A DNA stretch of 64,000 bases, taken from positions 7,263,641 to 7,327,640 of the forward strand of contig CM040763.1 of the NCBI GenBank assembly GCA_022829145.1, read 5' to 3'. Below are positions 1-34,347 of this stretch, piece after piece (within the stretch, counting starts at the first letter, position 1; each line of letters starts with the position of its first letter). Source of the DNA: Albula goreensis. Its lineage: Eukaryota; Chordata; Actinopteri; Albuliformes; Albulidae. Position numbers and translations under genes: made by a program. The notes below the pieces were generated by a model. It made no database searches, was not told the origin of the DNA, and saw only the letters and a program-made list of their open reading frames with translations.

Positions 1-1901
1 GGGGAAGGCCATTCAGCCTAACCACACTTGCTATTTATCCTCAATCTACAGATGGTGGGTACATGGCAAACTTAATTAGGGCAATTGGATGCCAATGGTC
101 AAAAATATGAAAGCACAATTTTCTGAATATTGATGAAAATGTTTCTGATCTCAGTGATCTGATTACAGTGTTTAAAATAGTTAAAGTATTTAAGATACTT
201 TTTTTACCCTGATCTGGGCTTACCTGATGAAGTTTAGCAAGGTTAGGAAATGGGGTCACACAGGAAAAATAACGATGGATTGTTGCTTGTTTGTTTCATT
301 TTAAGCTTTCTTAGTTAGTCGACTTCGCCTTTAACCCCGGATGAGCAAAAAATGAGGTAAACCTTTGAAATGAGCGTCAACGCAAAGCTATTCTCCCTCC
401 TTTCATGATGACCTCACTCCCCACAGCAGTCGCCATGACAAATAATTAACGCTGCTAAGGTCTTCACAGTATCCGTACTGGAGCAGAAAACACCAGTCAT
501 TCCCCCATTAAAAAAGAGGGAAAGCGAATTCAGACCCTCCAGTTTCAAATTGCAGTTTGATGAGAGACGCACTCCGACGGTGGCCGGTCTTGGCTCCCGC
601 CATCAAACCAAGGCGGATGCCAAATGCGAATCAACACTTACCACATCCTGCACTAGTGCCCGTTAGCATGGTGGGCTATCAATAGTCTCCATGGTGACCT
701 TTGAGCCAGGAATGGCATTCTGGAGTCCTACAGTGCCTTTTCCCCATGGAGCGGCAGTGGAATTTATATGGGCTGATATTTCAATAAAAGAACAAACCAT
801 AACTATAATAGGCCGTTCTGAGAACGGTTTCGAGTTTGGCAATGGCCGGCGGTGGCCCAAAAAGGTACAAGGCCCAGCCGCGGAACACCATAGCTAAATC
901 GATGTAGCTAAAGAGATATTTCAGGGCATGGACCAAGATTGTGGTCAACCATGGTTGCAGTTTGGAGAGCCGGATTCAAAGCTGGGCAGTGCTGACGTAC
1001 AACAGCTCAGAATTGGGCAATTAGTGGTGGCTTGAAGCAATATTATGAATTCATCCTTAATAGCGATACTTTTTTTAAATGTAATTCTGCGGTGACTGGG
1101 GAATTAGGCGAAGCTGTTTGAGCTCAGTGAAGATTGATGACTGTTGTGAGAGGCCGTCGGGTTCAGAGAAGGTGAACGGCAGCGTTGCTCAATGGTTGTA
1201 TGCGATGGAGAGACGATTTTATCTCAGTAGGTTTTGGGGTCATGAAAATGTTACGGGGACTTGGACGGTCTGGGATCACAGTCACAGCTGTGGAGTTTGG
1301 AGAATGCTCTGGCACCTACTTTTTGCACCCCCCTCCCCATCCTACTCCCAAAAAACCTGTTTTGTTTTTGTCCTCTGCAGATCTAAGATGTTGATTTGGT
1401 CCACCAGCATATTCCACCCTTTCTCTGTTTTACACCTTTACACTGAAGGCATTTTATCAACAAACATGTAAAAAAAAAAAAAATAAATAAATGCATGATG
1501 GGAATTGTAGTACACAAACTGGACCATTGTTCAGTTGGTAATAAATGTATGTACGTCATAAATATGTGTTAAAGCAGTGCTGGCCATAACTCTTTGAATG
1601 TGCCTACAGAAACAAATTTCCTGTTGTTGAGCATGTTTTATTTATACTTATGAATAATGTCCACAGTGACATAGACCTGAATTTTGGATCATGTTTAGAT
1701 ACAGCACACTTTGGCGGATTCCGTTCCTGAGGTGCAGGGCAAGGAAAAATTAATTGAGTGCATATTGCCCTCAGTGTAAAGGTTAAACACACACAGCTTG
1801 GATGTTACCTCACAGTGGAATCAGACTGATTTTAATATATATGCTTAACTTTTGATTTTGTGTCTTTATTTCTCTGTGTGCTTTTCACTCTGTCCTGACA
1901 G
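1..1901. other. Non-coding stretch, no supported gene
   Basis: No exon with family resemblance was recognised here. The stretch around 540-900 is unique, GC-balanced sequence without simple repeats and could be a conserved regulatory element, but nothing in the sequence proves it. Short open frames at 691-897 and 1118-1471 have no recognisable domain. An A-rich run lies at about 1470-1490. Confidence 0.5.
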
Positions 1902-1938
1902 GTGGCAGTGGGAGGCAAGACTAAAGCAGTAACCAATG
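1902..1938 (+). CDS. Candidate internal exon of an unidentified plus-strand gene
   Basis: A 37-nt segment is bounded by a pyrimidine-rich acceptor ending in CAG and a donor reading G|GTAGGT. In the frame beginning at its first base it reads VAVGGKTKAVTNG with no stop. It lies on the same strand as the candidate terminal exon at 4726-4785, so both could belong to the 3' part of one gene running in from the left edge. I do not recognise the protein. It may be a chance exon-like segment; the splice sites are the only real support. Confidence 0.28.
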
Positions 1939-2136
1939 GTAGGTGCTGTTTTCTGTTTTGAGTGGAGGAGGGGGAGTGGCCTAAACACACGGCTGTGAAC
2001 TATCAGGGTTTGTGTGTGTGTGAGTGTATGTGAGACGTGTGTATATGTGCTCACAAGGCAGTGTTTACATGTGTGCGAGTGTGTTCAAGACAGTGTGTGT
2101 TTGTGAGGCAGTGTCAGTGCATGTTTATGAGGCAAT

Positions 2137-2140
<4 letters not shown>

Positions 2141-2169
<29 letters not shown>
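2141..2169. repeat. (TG)n microsatellite
   Basis: A TG-rich tract of about 14 units, set in a longer TG-biased stretch from about 2010 to 2175. It gives rise to spurious valine/cysteine-rich open frames. Confidence 0.9.
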
Positions 2170-2175
<6 letters not shown>

Positions 2176-2257
2176 AGTGAGGCAGTACATGTGCAAAAAT
2201 GTCCTCCCCCTCTCATCAGTGCTAAGTACCTGTCATATCTCTTCCTGGCTAGTCCCT

Positions 2258-2405
2258 ATATGAAAGGGGGAAAACGAGAGGAGAGGAGGTCAGAGCAGAA
2301 AACAGGAATAAACAGGAGAGGAGCAGATAGGGGAGGAAAGGAGAAAAGAGCAGGCAAAGAAAAGAGAGAAGAGGAGAGGAAAGAAAGGAGAGGAGAGTGA
2401 AGGAG
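2258..2405. repeat. Purine-only tract (GA-rich)
   Basis: About 150 bases are almost entirely A and G on the plus strand, with imperfect GGAGA/AAAGA units. Polypurine tracts of this kind can form triplex structures. There is no coding potential beyond low-complexity lysine/glutamate/arginine frames. Confidence 0.8.
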
Positions 2406-2590
2406 AGCCAGTTTAGGAGTCTCTGTACTTCGCTGAAGGACACCGCTAGCTGTCACACGAGGGCCGGTGGCGTTTTGGGCACTGTGATTTACAGGTGCTT
2501 GTGTGTCCCCTCTGTCTCCCTGTCTCAGGAGTGTGCCAGGCTGTTACCTCACTGTAAATCAAAGCTGTTTTTCTTGGGCTTTCTCGCCGT

Positions 2591-2616
2591 ACTTTTTTTT
2601 TTTTTTTTTTTTTTTT
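2591..2616. repeat. Poly(T) run
   Basis: An uninterrupted T run of about 26 bases. It may be the remnant tail of a minus-strand retroelement insertion or a simple homopolymer. Confidence 0.8.
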
Positions 2617-3741
2617 CAAAATGTCACTGGCAAGAGTGTTGCGCTCTATATTTAAACCCGGCCTGCTCGCCTCGCAACCTTGCGCATGGAACCTCGCTTG
2701 CTCCGGAGATGTCGGAAATGCTTCAGTTACGCGTCCCTTCTTTCTCCTCCAGCACCCCCACCCTCGCTGAATTCTGGGATACTTTGCCGTGCGCCAGTCG
2801 ATGCGGCCAGCATTTCGCAGCGCAGCTGTCTGATTGTCACATTACGGCGAAACGCGGGGGAGGATTAGCAATGCGACACGCAGCCAGCCGTGGGGGGCCG
2901 TTAGACGCTGGCTGGGGACAGCAGTGTGGCTAATGCAGGATATCAGGTCACAGTTTTGCGCCTCTTTTCTAGATCCAGTAAATCAGGGGTGTCAAAACCA
3001 GCGGTGTCCAAAACAAACTATCTCTGTTTGCAGCAGATGATATGGTTTGTGGACGGCCAAACCTGGTTCTGTAGGGCTGTAGTGTCTGCGGAGTTTTGTT
3101 TTAACCTTTAAATCAACAACCAGTTTTGGCCCAAAAACAACAGGTGAGATGAATAAACAAATGTAAGATGTAACCAAATACTGTGCAAGAAATAAAAACG
3201 ACAAAAATCTGCAGACATTGTACAGGCCTGGATGGCTACGGTGTCTGCTGGTTTTAGGTGTGTTTCTGCACTCAAATCATTGAGCAGCTACACATACCTT
3301 GTGCTCAAGGCTTAAACTGAGTGCTGTTCAAAAAGAAGCCACAAAAACTTCTGCCACTGTGGCCCTTCAGGACTCCAGGAAGTGTGACACCCAACTGATA
3401 TGGAGATGATCAAGGCTGCTCTGCTAACGTGCTGAGAGCGACACGCCACCCCTGTGCACAGCCATTCAGCCACATGGCAAGGCCACGGTCAAGTTTGCCC
3501 CACTTGGACAAAGCTCACAACTTTGACCTTTGACCTCTGACCCCATCTTGAGGGAGGGGAAAAGCATTATGTGGTTTGGTGGCTCTCCAAATAGCAAACC
3601 CCCCAGCCCTCCAGCTGAAATAGCTGCCTGCAGAGGCCAATTGATGGCGCATCAATCACAGCCAGAGCGGCGGTATGGTAGCTCAAACGGGAGCGAGGCT
3701 ACCGTCGCTGCGGGCAACAGCTGCGCAAACATGGGCCCGGG

Positions 3742-3995
3742 GACGGAAAGGGTTAGCTAACTCCTCCCGACTTAAGCCCTATTTATAGCGGCAAGAATTA
3801 GCAGCAGGGCAGACTCATTAACAGATCATTTTGGTCATTTGCTTTATGTGTGTCAGGTGTGAGTTTGTTTGTCCTCATACAATATGAGGTGTCTTTGGAG
3901 AATGGAAGGGTTAGCTAATGGCTCAGGATTTAAGCCCTATTTATAGTGGGAAGAGTTAGCACCCAGCAGACCCATTAAGAAAGCGCATGAAATGA
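3742..3995 (+). promoter_or_regulatory. Duplicated block with two MEF2-type sites
   Basis: Two related segments lie 158 bp apart, about 3742-3815 and 3905-3985. Each contains GGGTTAGCTAA followed by TTAAGCCCTATTTATAG. The core CTATTTATAG (3779-3788 and 3937-3946) fits the MEF2 consensus YTAWWWWTAR exactly. The next supported gene downstream is a troponin T gene about 7 kb away, and MEF2 is a standard activator of striated-muscle genes. The duplication is seen directly; enhancer function and the target gene are inferred. Confidence 0.45.
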
Positions 3996-4670
3996 TCTTT
4001 CTTTTTTCTTGTCAAATGGCCAGGCGTTTGCTGTAAATATGCCCCCTGTGTGTCTGTTTCCCCATAAGAGTTATCTTAGCAGCTGGGAAGGGTTATCAAC
4101 AGATTTTCACTTTATCCATCAAATATGCACATCAGTGGAAACACTTCTTTTGGAAGGGGTGGGACGTGGGCTCTTAGCCCCACAGAAAAAGCTTTGAATA
4201 GTTTGAAAGTCATAGTTTTTGGCTCTCAGCTGAGAATAAATTAACAAACTCTGACTGACATTTTAATCTGTATCTTAAATGATTTTGTGGGCCAGACTAA
4301 CTACTGCCAGATTAAATACTTGGCCCAGTCTTCACTCAGCATTTTTAAAGTTGATTAAGTAATTTAAATTTTATGAAATTATACCACAACAAAGGACAAG
4401 AACAGAGAGACAAAGAAGAGACAGACAGCAGGGTAGAGTTTGCTTTAAGTGTGCCGTGTCTGAATTGTGTTTGTATGAATAGAAAAAGATGAAAATGAGT
4501 ATGTGTACATGCACTGTCTCAGACAGACAGGTGGAAACTCTTCCTTTTATCACTGTTAAACATGACAGGTTTATGATTCCTCGCTCCTGTAAAAATGAGA
4601 GGCATGAAAACATGACTGTGTCAAGTTCTCTTTGCTCTCTGATGCCTTTTTTAAGAAATCGGTGTCTTCC

Positions 4671-4720
4671 CTTTCCCTCTCTCCCTCTCTCTCTCTCTCA
4701 TTCTCTCTCTCTCTCTGTCC
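4671..4720. repeat. (CT)n pyrimidine tract
   Basis: A CT-rich tract directly precedes the acceptor of the candidate exon at 4726. It could serve as an unusually long polypyrimidine tract for that acceptor. Confidence 0.75.
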
Positions 4721-4725
4721 TTCAG

Positions 4726-4785
4726 CAGGAACAGGACATTAACCAAACCAAGAGCCCAAGAATCGAGAAGGCCAGAATCTGTTAG
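4726..4785 (+). CDS. Candidate terminal exon of an unidentified gene
   Basis: After a long CT tract and a double acceptor (TTCAGCAG, a NAGNAG site) the frame reads QEQDINQTKSPRIEKARIC and then TAG. The sequence after the stop turns A- and T-rich, like a 3' UTR. Together with the candidate exon at 1902-1938 it may be the end of a plus-strand gene that starts left of the window. I considered neighbours of troponin genes such as lsp1 and lad1 but cannot match the peptide to either, so the product is left unnamed. Confidence 0.33.
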   Translation, partial: QEQDINQTKSPRIEKARIC

Positions 4786-7700
4786 GCCAGCAAGAAGAAA
4801 AAAATGCAACACTTCCCTTACGTTTTGTATATTTTTAATACCAAAAACAAAATTGGGAAAAAAAAGACCCCAAGGGTTAGGGATTTTTGGGGGGATTGCG
4901 TTGGGGGAGGAGGGGGCGGGGTACCAACGAAAGGAAACAAGATGTATATTAGCACTGTATTTAAATCCCCGACAGTCTTCTACAGCCATGTTTTAAGCAT
5001 ACTGCCTTTGCACAAGGACACGTACCTGGCTTTAAAGCAAAACAAAAAAATATGCTGTGAAATTCGATCCTTTATAATTATTATAGTTTTGAAAAGTTAT
5101 TTTATTTTAGAAAGAATCCCCAGCGTATCTGATTCGGATCAAATATCTTTTAAACGAACGACGCCTTTCTGAGTCTCACCTAAAATGGCGTTTCAGGCAA
5201 TTTGTATCCTGTTAGAATAGAATGCTGTCCTAAACGTCCAACTCATTGTTAGTTTATTGTTGTCCCGATTCTTCAGGCTGCAGTGGGATTTATCGTTAGC
5301 TCAGAGTGGTACCGTCTTCAGTGAGTGAGTCGCTCAAGCGTTCAGGACAAAAATATCTACTCATCGCTTAATTTCTGGTATCCCACTTACCCATACTTTT
5401 GATAGCAAAACAATGGTCTAAGTAATATATGTTAACTACATATATTTATTTTTGAACTTTACCAATATATCTATCTCACAGCTTCTTTTATTTGAGATTT
5501 GTGCACATTTTGTACTCCAAAATTGATACCAGCCAGTAGAAAGCATTTATGAAAACAAAAGTAAAATTATCATTATAAAGGTCGTTCTTTTTTTTATTAA
5601 GTTTTATTTAATGGATGTTTTGCTGTTGTTTTTTCCCGTTAAGCTGGATATCGGGGTGCTGAACCTCTTCATACTTGTTTTGACCCACTGCCTCTTTTCT
5701 AGAGACGGCAAACAAAAATCCCACAGTTTGAGCCTCGTGCAAACCATTTCTGCTTTCAAGAAGCGCTCTAGTTGCTAGGATCTTTACAAGTCTATATAGA
5801 AAATGCCTAAGACTGCAGCCAATTTACCACAGTGTCCCCGCACTCCGCGTGAGGGGCTTAACTTCCAGTCATATCTAGCAGTGCGTGACGACGCTTTCGT
5901 GACAGCAAAAGGCCGATATTATGACGTAATTCAGCAGAAACCTGCCGCGAGGTCGCGTTTACGCGTTCCCTGACAAACATGCATCGCAGCAAGCTGTACA
6001 AACTTATTTAATTACAGTGTATTTCACGGAAATAAAGAGTTAACGCGCAGCCCAGCCGTGATAATGTATTCATAAAGGTATTCACAACTGCTCCTCATGC
6101 TTATTTACCAGTACTTTGACAGCTGTCTTAACGTTGCTGTTCCATGCATGGTCTCGTTTTATTTTTTAAAACAAAATTTATTTAGTCGTTCTTCATAACA
6201 CAACTTGTATTCAGTGTTCAGTAATGATGGAGACTGAAGTGCATGAAAATTGGTTGAGCTACCATATCTTACCAGTAGCTAAATCACTGATTTTAATCAG
6301 TTGTGTATTGTGGTAAAGAGCCAGGTCTTTTTATTTGCTGATACAAGTCAGTGATTGACAGTTAATTGTAGCTCCACCTATTTTCAATGTAATGATACTT
6401 CATTCACTTATCACTGTTGTTCAGTCTTACCAAGGGGCTCAAAATGAAAACCAGACAACTCTCTACAAAATAAATAGACTAATCAGTCAAAATGGGAGAT
6501 TCAAGATCCAAAAGCATAAATCCTTGTGTTTGCTTCATACGCTTCCATTAAGGGACAGTGCAAACTTACACTTGGGAATGCAAAATAAGGTTCCCATTGC
6601 CAATAATGAAACGAGTGAAGAGCTCAACCAAAGAACCGTATCCATGACAGACTGTCAGGACCAAGTGAGGGGACGTTATCTTGTTTAATCAAAACATTTT
6701 AAACATTTCAGTGTGCCATACGGAGACCCAAAGAGATTTGAAACGATGTGGCTGAATGACAAATGATCAGGTTTAACTCAAAGGAAATTTGTTAAGCTGA
6801 TAAAGGAAAAGAAACAGTCTAGAATGCTGGGTTTAGACTTTAAACAAAAAAAAAAAATGAAGCAATCATGAAAGTGATTGAAAAAGGCATTCAAGATGAC
6901 TTCTGTTGTGTTGAAAAGCCAACGCTGCTTTAAAAATGTGGGTTGAAAACTTTGTCTTTGTAGAAGAGGACTCAGGATTAAAGCCCAATGGCTCAGTATA
7001 AAAATACTATTTTTAGGTCTCATAAAACTGGTGTTGATTGGATGAAAATGATTCTCTTACCTCATGTGACTGGATGCACTATTGAGAAACACCTTCCTAA
7101 AGGTCTGCAAACACAATTGTGTTTATTACCTGTGAAATGCATTCAAATCCAAATTACACATACAAATGAAAAGACGATTTCAGTTTTACTTCCACTGTTT
7201 GAGGAACTGGCCATCAAATCAATTAAATATCTATGTTGATGCCAGTGACTTCACACATGTGGAAGCCTTGCAGACTAGCACTCATTTGGTCATGTTAACT
7301 GCGTAAGCCGCTCTGGATAAGATGATCTGCTAAATGCCTGTAATGTAATGTAATGGTCATGTCCACATTCCAGTTTTCCTGTTTTTAGTGATACACCAAT
7401 ATTAATTTGTAAAATATTATGCTAGTTTGTTTAATCAATGGGTTTAGCTCTCGTCTGGTTCTGTCTGACGTGTCAATATGAATGGCCCAAGACCACTTCT
7501 CACTTGCTCACAAAAATCACCCATGAGAAAGCAAAACCCCTCCTGAAGAATCGCTTAAGTTGTGTTACAATAAAAAAATATATATTTTAAATGATTCAAT
7601 TCTGATTTGTTTTTGTTTTTTGTGTTTACATTTTTTAAACACTTGTGTATTGTATAAGGATGAAACTATGCAAACTGTGTCCTCACAAGCTCTGCAGCTT

Positions 7701-8539
7701 CTGTTTGTTGTACACACTCTCAGTGCGTGTAGCGTAGTGGATAGCTTCATACGCCATGAAGGTTTCAACAGTATATCATTGACTCTGCAACAGCAATAAA
7801 CACATAAATGACCCAAAAACAACTGTGTCATGTTTCTTTCTCTTAAAAGGGGGGTGTAACATTCAAACACAGGATCCTTTTAATTCAATTTTTTAATGTC
7901 TTTGTCCCAGTTTGTGTTGACAAAGAGCAGCTCAGCATGAAACAGAGAGTTTATGGGAACTCTGTTTCTCTCCAGTATCAGTTCGTACCTGACCTGAGGC
8001 AGTTCACCCATATCAGATCCACATATTCAGGATTTAATAGCCACACGAAGACCCATAATTTCAATTATACGACCAAGCACAAATCTTGACATGCTTATGG
8101 ATATTTGCAGAGATGACTAGTGATAAAGGTTCTGGACTCAGTTGTGGGTCTTGATTATTAGGGTTTGGGAAGATCCTTACTTTTAACATATCTACACAGA
8201 CCACTCCCATCACAATGCTGTCCCCACATCCATGCTACCAGTCTCTGTTCTCAAAAGAAAAAGAACAAAAAAGTTCAGATTTGTTCATTTAATTGTTACT
8301 TCCCAGTATAAAAACAGTCAAATTCTTAATTCTGCAGGAATTAGTCTTTAAAAAAGAATTACTGTGGATATTCACAGAAACACAACTTGTGCCCAGCAGT
8401 GCTCTCTGCTGGGTTCCTCCACGGTCTAACAATAGACAAAGCATTCGAAGACCCAACCAATCAGGATGCTAAGAGAGTCACATGTGCGGGAAAGTTTCTA
8501 TTATGTTGAGCCTTGGGGCTCTGGCTAAAGCCGTCTGAT
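4786..8539. other. Intergenic, AT-rich, no supported gene
   Basis: There are no exon-like segments with recognisable products. The interval holds one SINE/LINE-type tail at about 7301-7356 and otherwise AT-rich unique sequence. A short CpG-containing patch occurs at about 5830-5960. Confidence 0.5.
7301..7356 (+). mobile_element. SINE/LINE 3' tail with TGTAA-type repeat
   Basis: The segment reads GCGTAAGCCGCTCTGGATAA, then a TCTGCTAAATG motif, and ends in three TAATG units. This is a very common 3' end of teleost tRNA-related SINEs and partner L2-type LINEs, and the terminal TGTAA-like repeats resemble those of eel UnaL2/UnaSINE elements. Only the tail is clear; the 5' body is not recognisable. 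Confidence 0.6.
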
Positions 8540-8591
8540 CTCTGGACACCTAAGAATAAGGCAGACTCTACTCTCTGTCTAAGGGGCACAG
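8540..8591 (+). other. Possible untranslated first exon of troponin T
   Basis: A segment ending GGCACAG|GTAAGAC has a strong donor and lies 2.3 kb upstream of the coding start exon of the troponin T gene. Troponin T genes normally have a short untranslated first exon. The upstream boundary and the transcription start cannot be fixed from sequence alone, and no clear TATA box is visible. Confidence 0.28.
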
Positions 8592-9937
8592 GTAAGACGA
8601 GCTAGAGCGCACACCCTTACCTCACCTTAATCTGCTACAGCTGCATGCTTTGGATAGGTAAGGCCTAACCCAGGAGGTCCTCATTGATGGGATCGTGTTG
8701 TGAAGTGATATTGTAAAGGCTTTGTTTAATGGAAAGATTGTAACCAGTGTAGTGTGTGTTACTCGAATGAATAAACATAGTAATAGATCCAGAGAACTGA
8801 CCTGAAGTGAAAAAAAAAAAAAAAAAAGATTTTTTCAAAAGACAATCTGTTATATTTGACAGTGATGTGACAGTTATAACTGGACAGCTGCGGTTGGTAA
8901 GGGTGGCAGCGTGGTTTGCATTCTCTGAGGCTCAGTGATAGTGTGGGTTTTTAAAAAGAGGCCATCAGCAGTGTTTCTGTTCCCTTCCCAGCTTTATTGT
9001 TTTACTGTATATAACAGGGACAGGAGTTACCAAGCTTGTGATAGTCAATACGCTCAATACCACCTGCAAATACATTTGATCTGCAGTGAATTCCTCCGGG
9101 ACTTAAGCGAAACCACACAGACAGAGACCCCAGAGATAGATAATCATTACACATCACGCTTGTCACTCGCTCACCGTGTCAATTATAACCGTTTATGATT
9201 TTGAACTTGATAAATGCCTGTTTCTTGTATTTTTATACATAGTATTGATATTTCATTGCCTGGCTCATACATGTTGTGTGACTCCTGATACAAATCAATA
9301 CAAAGACGTGTTTCACCTGCATCCGTGAGCATCTCTCTGCTTTAATGTTTTTATTCATGTCAGGTTTCTTCTGTCATTCTGAATATTTCACAGTGACAGA
9401 TGTGTATTGAGAAAGAAGTGTAAAGGAAACACCATCAGACATCAAAATAGCCATATAGACTGATAGATATTTAATCACAAGTTCTCATTTATAAGAAGGA
9501 CCTGAGACGTATCTCAAAGTGCATGGCAAAGTTCAAGTTAGCCTGAGTGTGACACACTGTGTAAGATGTACTCAGATATGGCCTTGCTGGAAATACCTCA
9601 CACCTGCTCTGAACTGTGCTTTATTGTTCTTAAAAATAGCCTCACTGGGCAATATGCAGAGTCTATTTTATTATTCTGTATGAAAATAGGTCATTAAGTC
9701 ATTAAGACACCTCATGAGTTTTTTTTTTTTTTTTTGTAGTCCCCTTGGATAAACTTTGTTTTGTTTAATCTAACTCTGAGTAAACAAACTTGCCAAAAGT
9801 ATGTTCAATTAAAATTCCTTATTCAAATTGTATATTTAACTTCTGTCAGCATAGCCATTTGATAAAACCCTTCTATTATCCAAACTCTGGGTTTAATTAA
9901 AATGTATAAATATCCCAGGCTCAATTTACTTCTTCTA

Positions 9938-9938
<1 letters not shown>

Positions 9939-10019
<81 letters not shown>
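9939..10019. repeat. (TG)n microsatellite, about 40 units
   Basis: An uninterrupted TG repeat of about 81 bp, likely to be highly polymorphic. Confidence 0.95.
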
Positions 10020-10024
<5 letters not shown>

Positions 10025-10844
10025 CATGTGTATGTCGGTGAATGTTTTCTTGTCTTTGTGTGTGGTTGTGTTTTGTGTTATGTTCCCTTAGAGTGTGTGC
10101 TCTCCTGGGAAGTAACACAAACTAAGTAAGCACTATATTTGGAGGTGTAAACAAATGGATTCCAAAAGACACCATTGTGGTGTCCACTAAGTCATGGAGT
10201 GAAAGGAAAAAACAAAACTGAAATACAACTCTCAACACAAACAGGGTTAAAAGGCAAGGAGGGCTTAACAGTTTCTTTATTCACTAATAAATGGGTGTCT
10301 TAAAGTTCTCATGGCTTGAGATTTCTTTAAACAAAAAAATCCTAAATTGGGGTTTTCGGTAAAGGAATAAAAAAAAAAAATCCCACATTGGGGCAGTTTT
10401 TAAATGAACTTATATCCAAACCACAAATTCTGATTCAAGTCTCTCTATATACAGTTTCAGTTGGAGTGGAACAATACCAAATTTCCAGGGGCTGTGCTTC
10501 TAACCTTACTCCTGATCCCTGAACTGAAACTCACCCTGCACAGGCATGCCTATATACCCTGTGACTGATTAGCCACAGGTGACCCAATTTACTCAGCTCA
10601 GCCTATTAACCAGTTGAGTTGGCTCCACCCACCGGCCTCAGCGTAAAACCTGAAATGGACTCTGGAATGGATCACCAGTACCTATCCACAGCCACCCATT
10701 ACAGTGTGTGCGCATGTGTGTGAGTGCGTGTTTTAAATATCATGAGGTTTTAAAAACACACGTTTTGATAAACCTCATGACGTCTCTCAGGTTGTCACTG
10801 TAGGTCATTTTCTTCCATGTTTTACATAGAATCAAATCACAGAC

Positions 10845-18333
<7,489 letters not shown>

Positions 18334-18501
18334 AAGGACCGCAGCTTGACCACTTCCGGACCTCCACAGAAGATGACCGCTCCAGTGGACGGTTCCAGAA
18401 AAAGGATGTTATTCATTTTGCTCTTTTTTTCAGATGAAAGATCAACATAAGATATGCTGTGAATAGAGAAGGTGTATTTTTGCTGTAGGATATGCACAAA
18501 A

Positions 18502-18507
18502 AATAAA
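18502..18507 (+). terminator. Polyadenylation signal of troponin T
   Basis: AATAAA lies 169 bp after the TAA stop of the troponin T gene, a reasonable 3' UTR length for this family. Confidence 0.6.
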
Positions 18508-19545
18508 TGAATAATTAAGCTCTACTTTGTCATTTTTGCTTTCACTGCAGTCATGGCCTCTTCAGTATTTTGTACACAGGTACAGCACTGATAGCTGTCT
18601 CTATTTGCCTGCTCATATCATTTATCATTTGAAAGCTAGTCAAATAGCATATCACAGTATATAACATTGTTTTTATTCAATAACCAAGTATGCACAGATA
18701 TTGAGGTATTCATTATGAAAGCAGGCAAGATGTCTCTACATCTACAGAGAATGGTTCACATTACACAAGCTGGAAACCAGGGAGTAAAAAGCACTTTCTG
18801 CAGATATGGAAAATGGAAATCAACCCATCCACTTAAAATGTGTACCATGCTTATCAGGGACAGTGTATAATGTTACAGAAATAAATAGGACTCAATGTAT
18901 GAAGTGGCCGTCGATCTTATGTCATAATATTTGGCAAAACCTAATCTCTTGAATGGACTGCTCATATTATAATACCTCTTCCCTTATCTAGATCAGTGCA
19001 ATGAGCTGACCACGGAGTGTGTGTATATACTTTATCAAATGCACACTATCTTGTACAACATAGAGACCTTTGATGGTAGCAAAAAAAATGTTGGTTTCTT
19101 TTATTGTCAAGTGCCTCAGTCTGAATGAAGGGCAACACATGATACCAGCTTGCATATGTACATCAATCCAAAGCCAGAGCACACATATTCATAGTTTTGT
19201 ATTTCAGCAGCTGTCAGCTGTGTTTTAAGCTTTATCTGCTACATCTCGCACATTCCCTGGTAAGACACATGAGGATGAGTCCTACGATACAAGATCTAAT
19301 TTTTTTTTTTTTTTTTTTAAACATACATTCCTGATGACACGTTGACAAACAGGGAAGGCGGTGTTTACATGGGTGAAGAGTGATATGCTATAGCCTTCGT
19401 TTCATTATCTGTGTCTGTACAGTCAATAAAATTATGTTCCACACACACTGGATCGAGAGAGTGCATTTTCAAGTTAGGCATCCGTAGGATCTGTACATAG
19501 GAGTTTCGGGAGGGGGGAGGTGGCAGTCGTGGGGGGAAGGGTCCT
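18508..19545. other. Convergent intergenic region and dnm1l 3' UTR
   Basis: This lies between the troponin T polyadenylation signal and the dnm1l stop codon. It contains a poly(T) run at about 19300-19318 and no coding segment. The dnm1l 3' UTR probably occupies the right-hand part. Confidence 0.5.
19099..19104 (-). terminator. Possible polyadenylation signal of dnm1l
   Basis: TTTATT on the plus strand (AATAAA on the minus strand) lies about 440 bp past the dnm1l stop. Other signals further away cannot be excluded. Confidence 0.35.
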
Positions 19546-34330
<14,785 letters not shown>

Positions 34331-34341
34331 CCTTATCAATA

Positions 34342-34347
34342 TTTATT
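34342..34347 (-). terminator. Possible polyadenylation signal of dnajb9
   Basis: TTTATT on the plus strand gives AATAAA on the minus strand about 2 kb after the dnajb9 stop. The AT-rich sequence 34348-36353 would then be a long 3' UTR. Closer signals could be used instead. Confidence 0.35.

Noticed and set aside
1118..1471. 117-codon plus-strand open frame
   Set aside because: No domain, no splice context and poor codon character; ends in an A-rich run.
2024..2263. Cysteine/valine-rich open frame
   Set aside because: Produced by translation of a TG microsatellite.
9902..10129. Valine/cysteine and histidine/threonine repeat open frames on both strands
   Set aside because: Translation of the 81-bp TG repeat.
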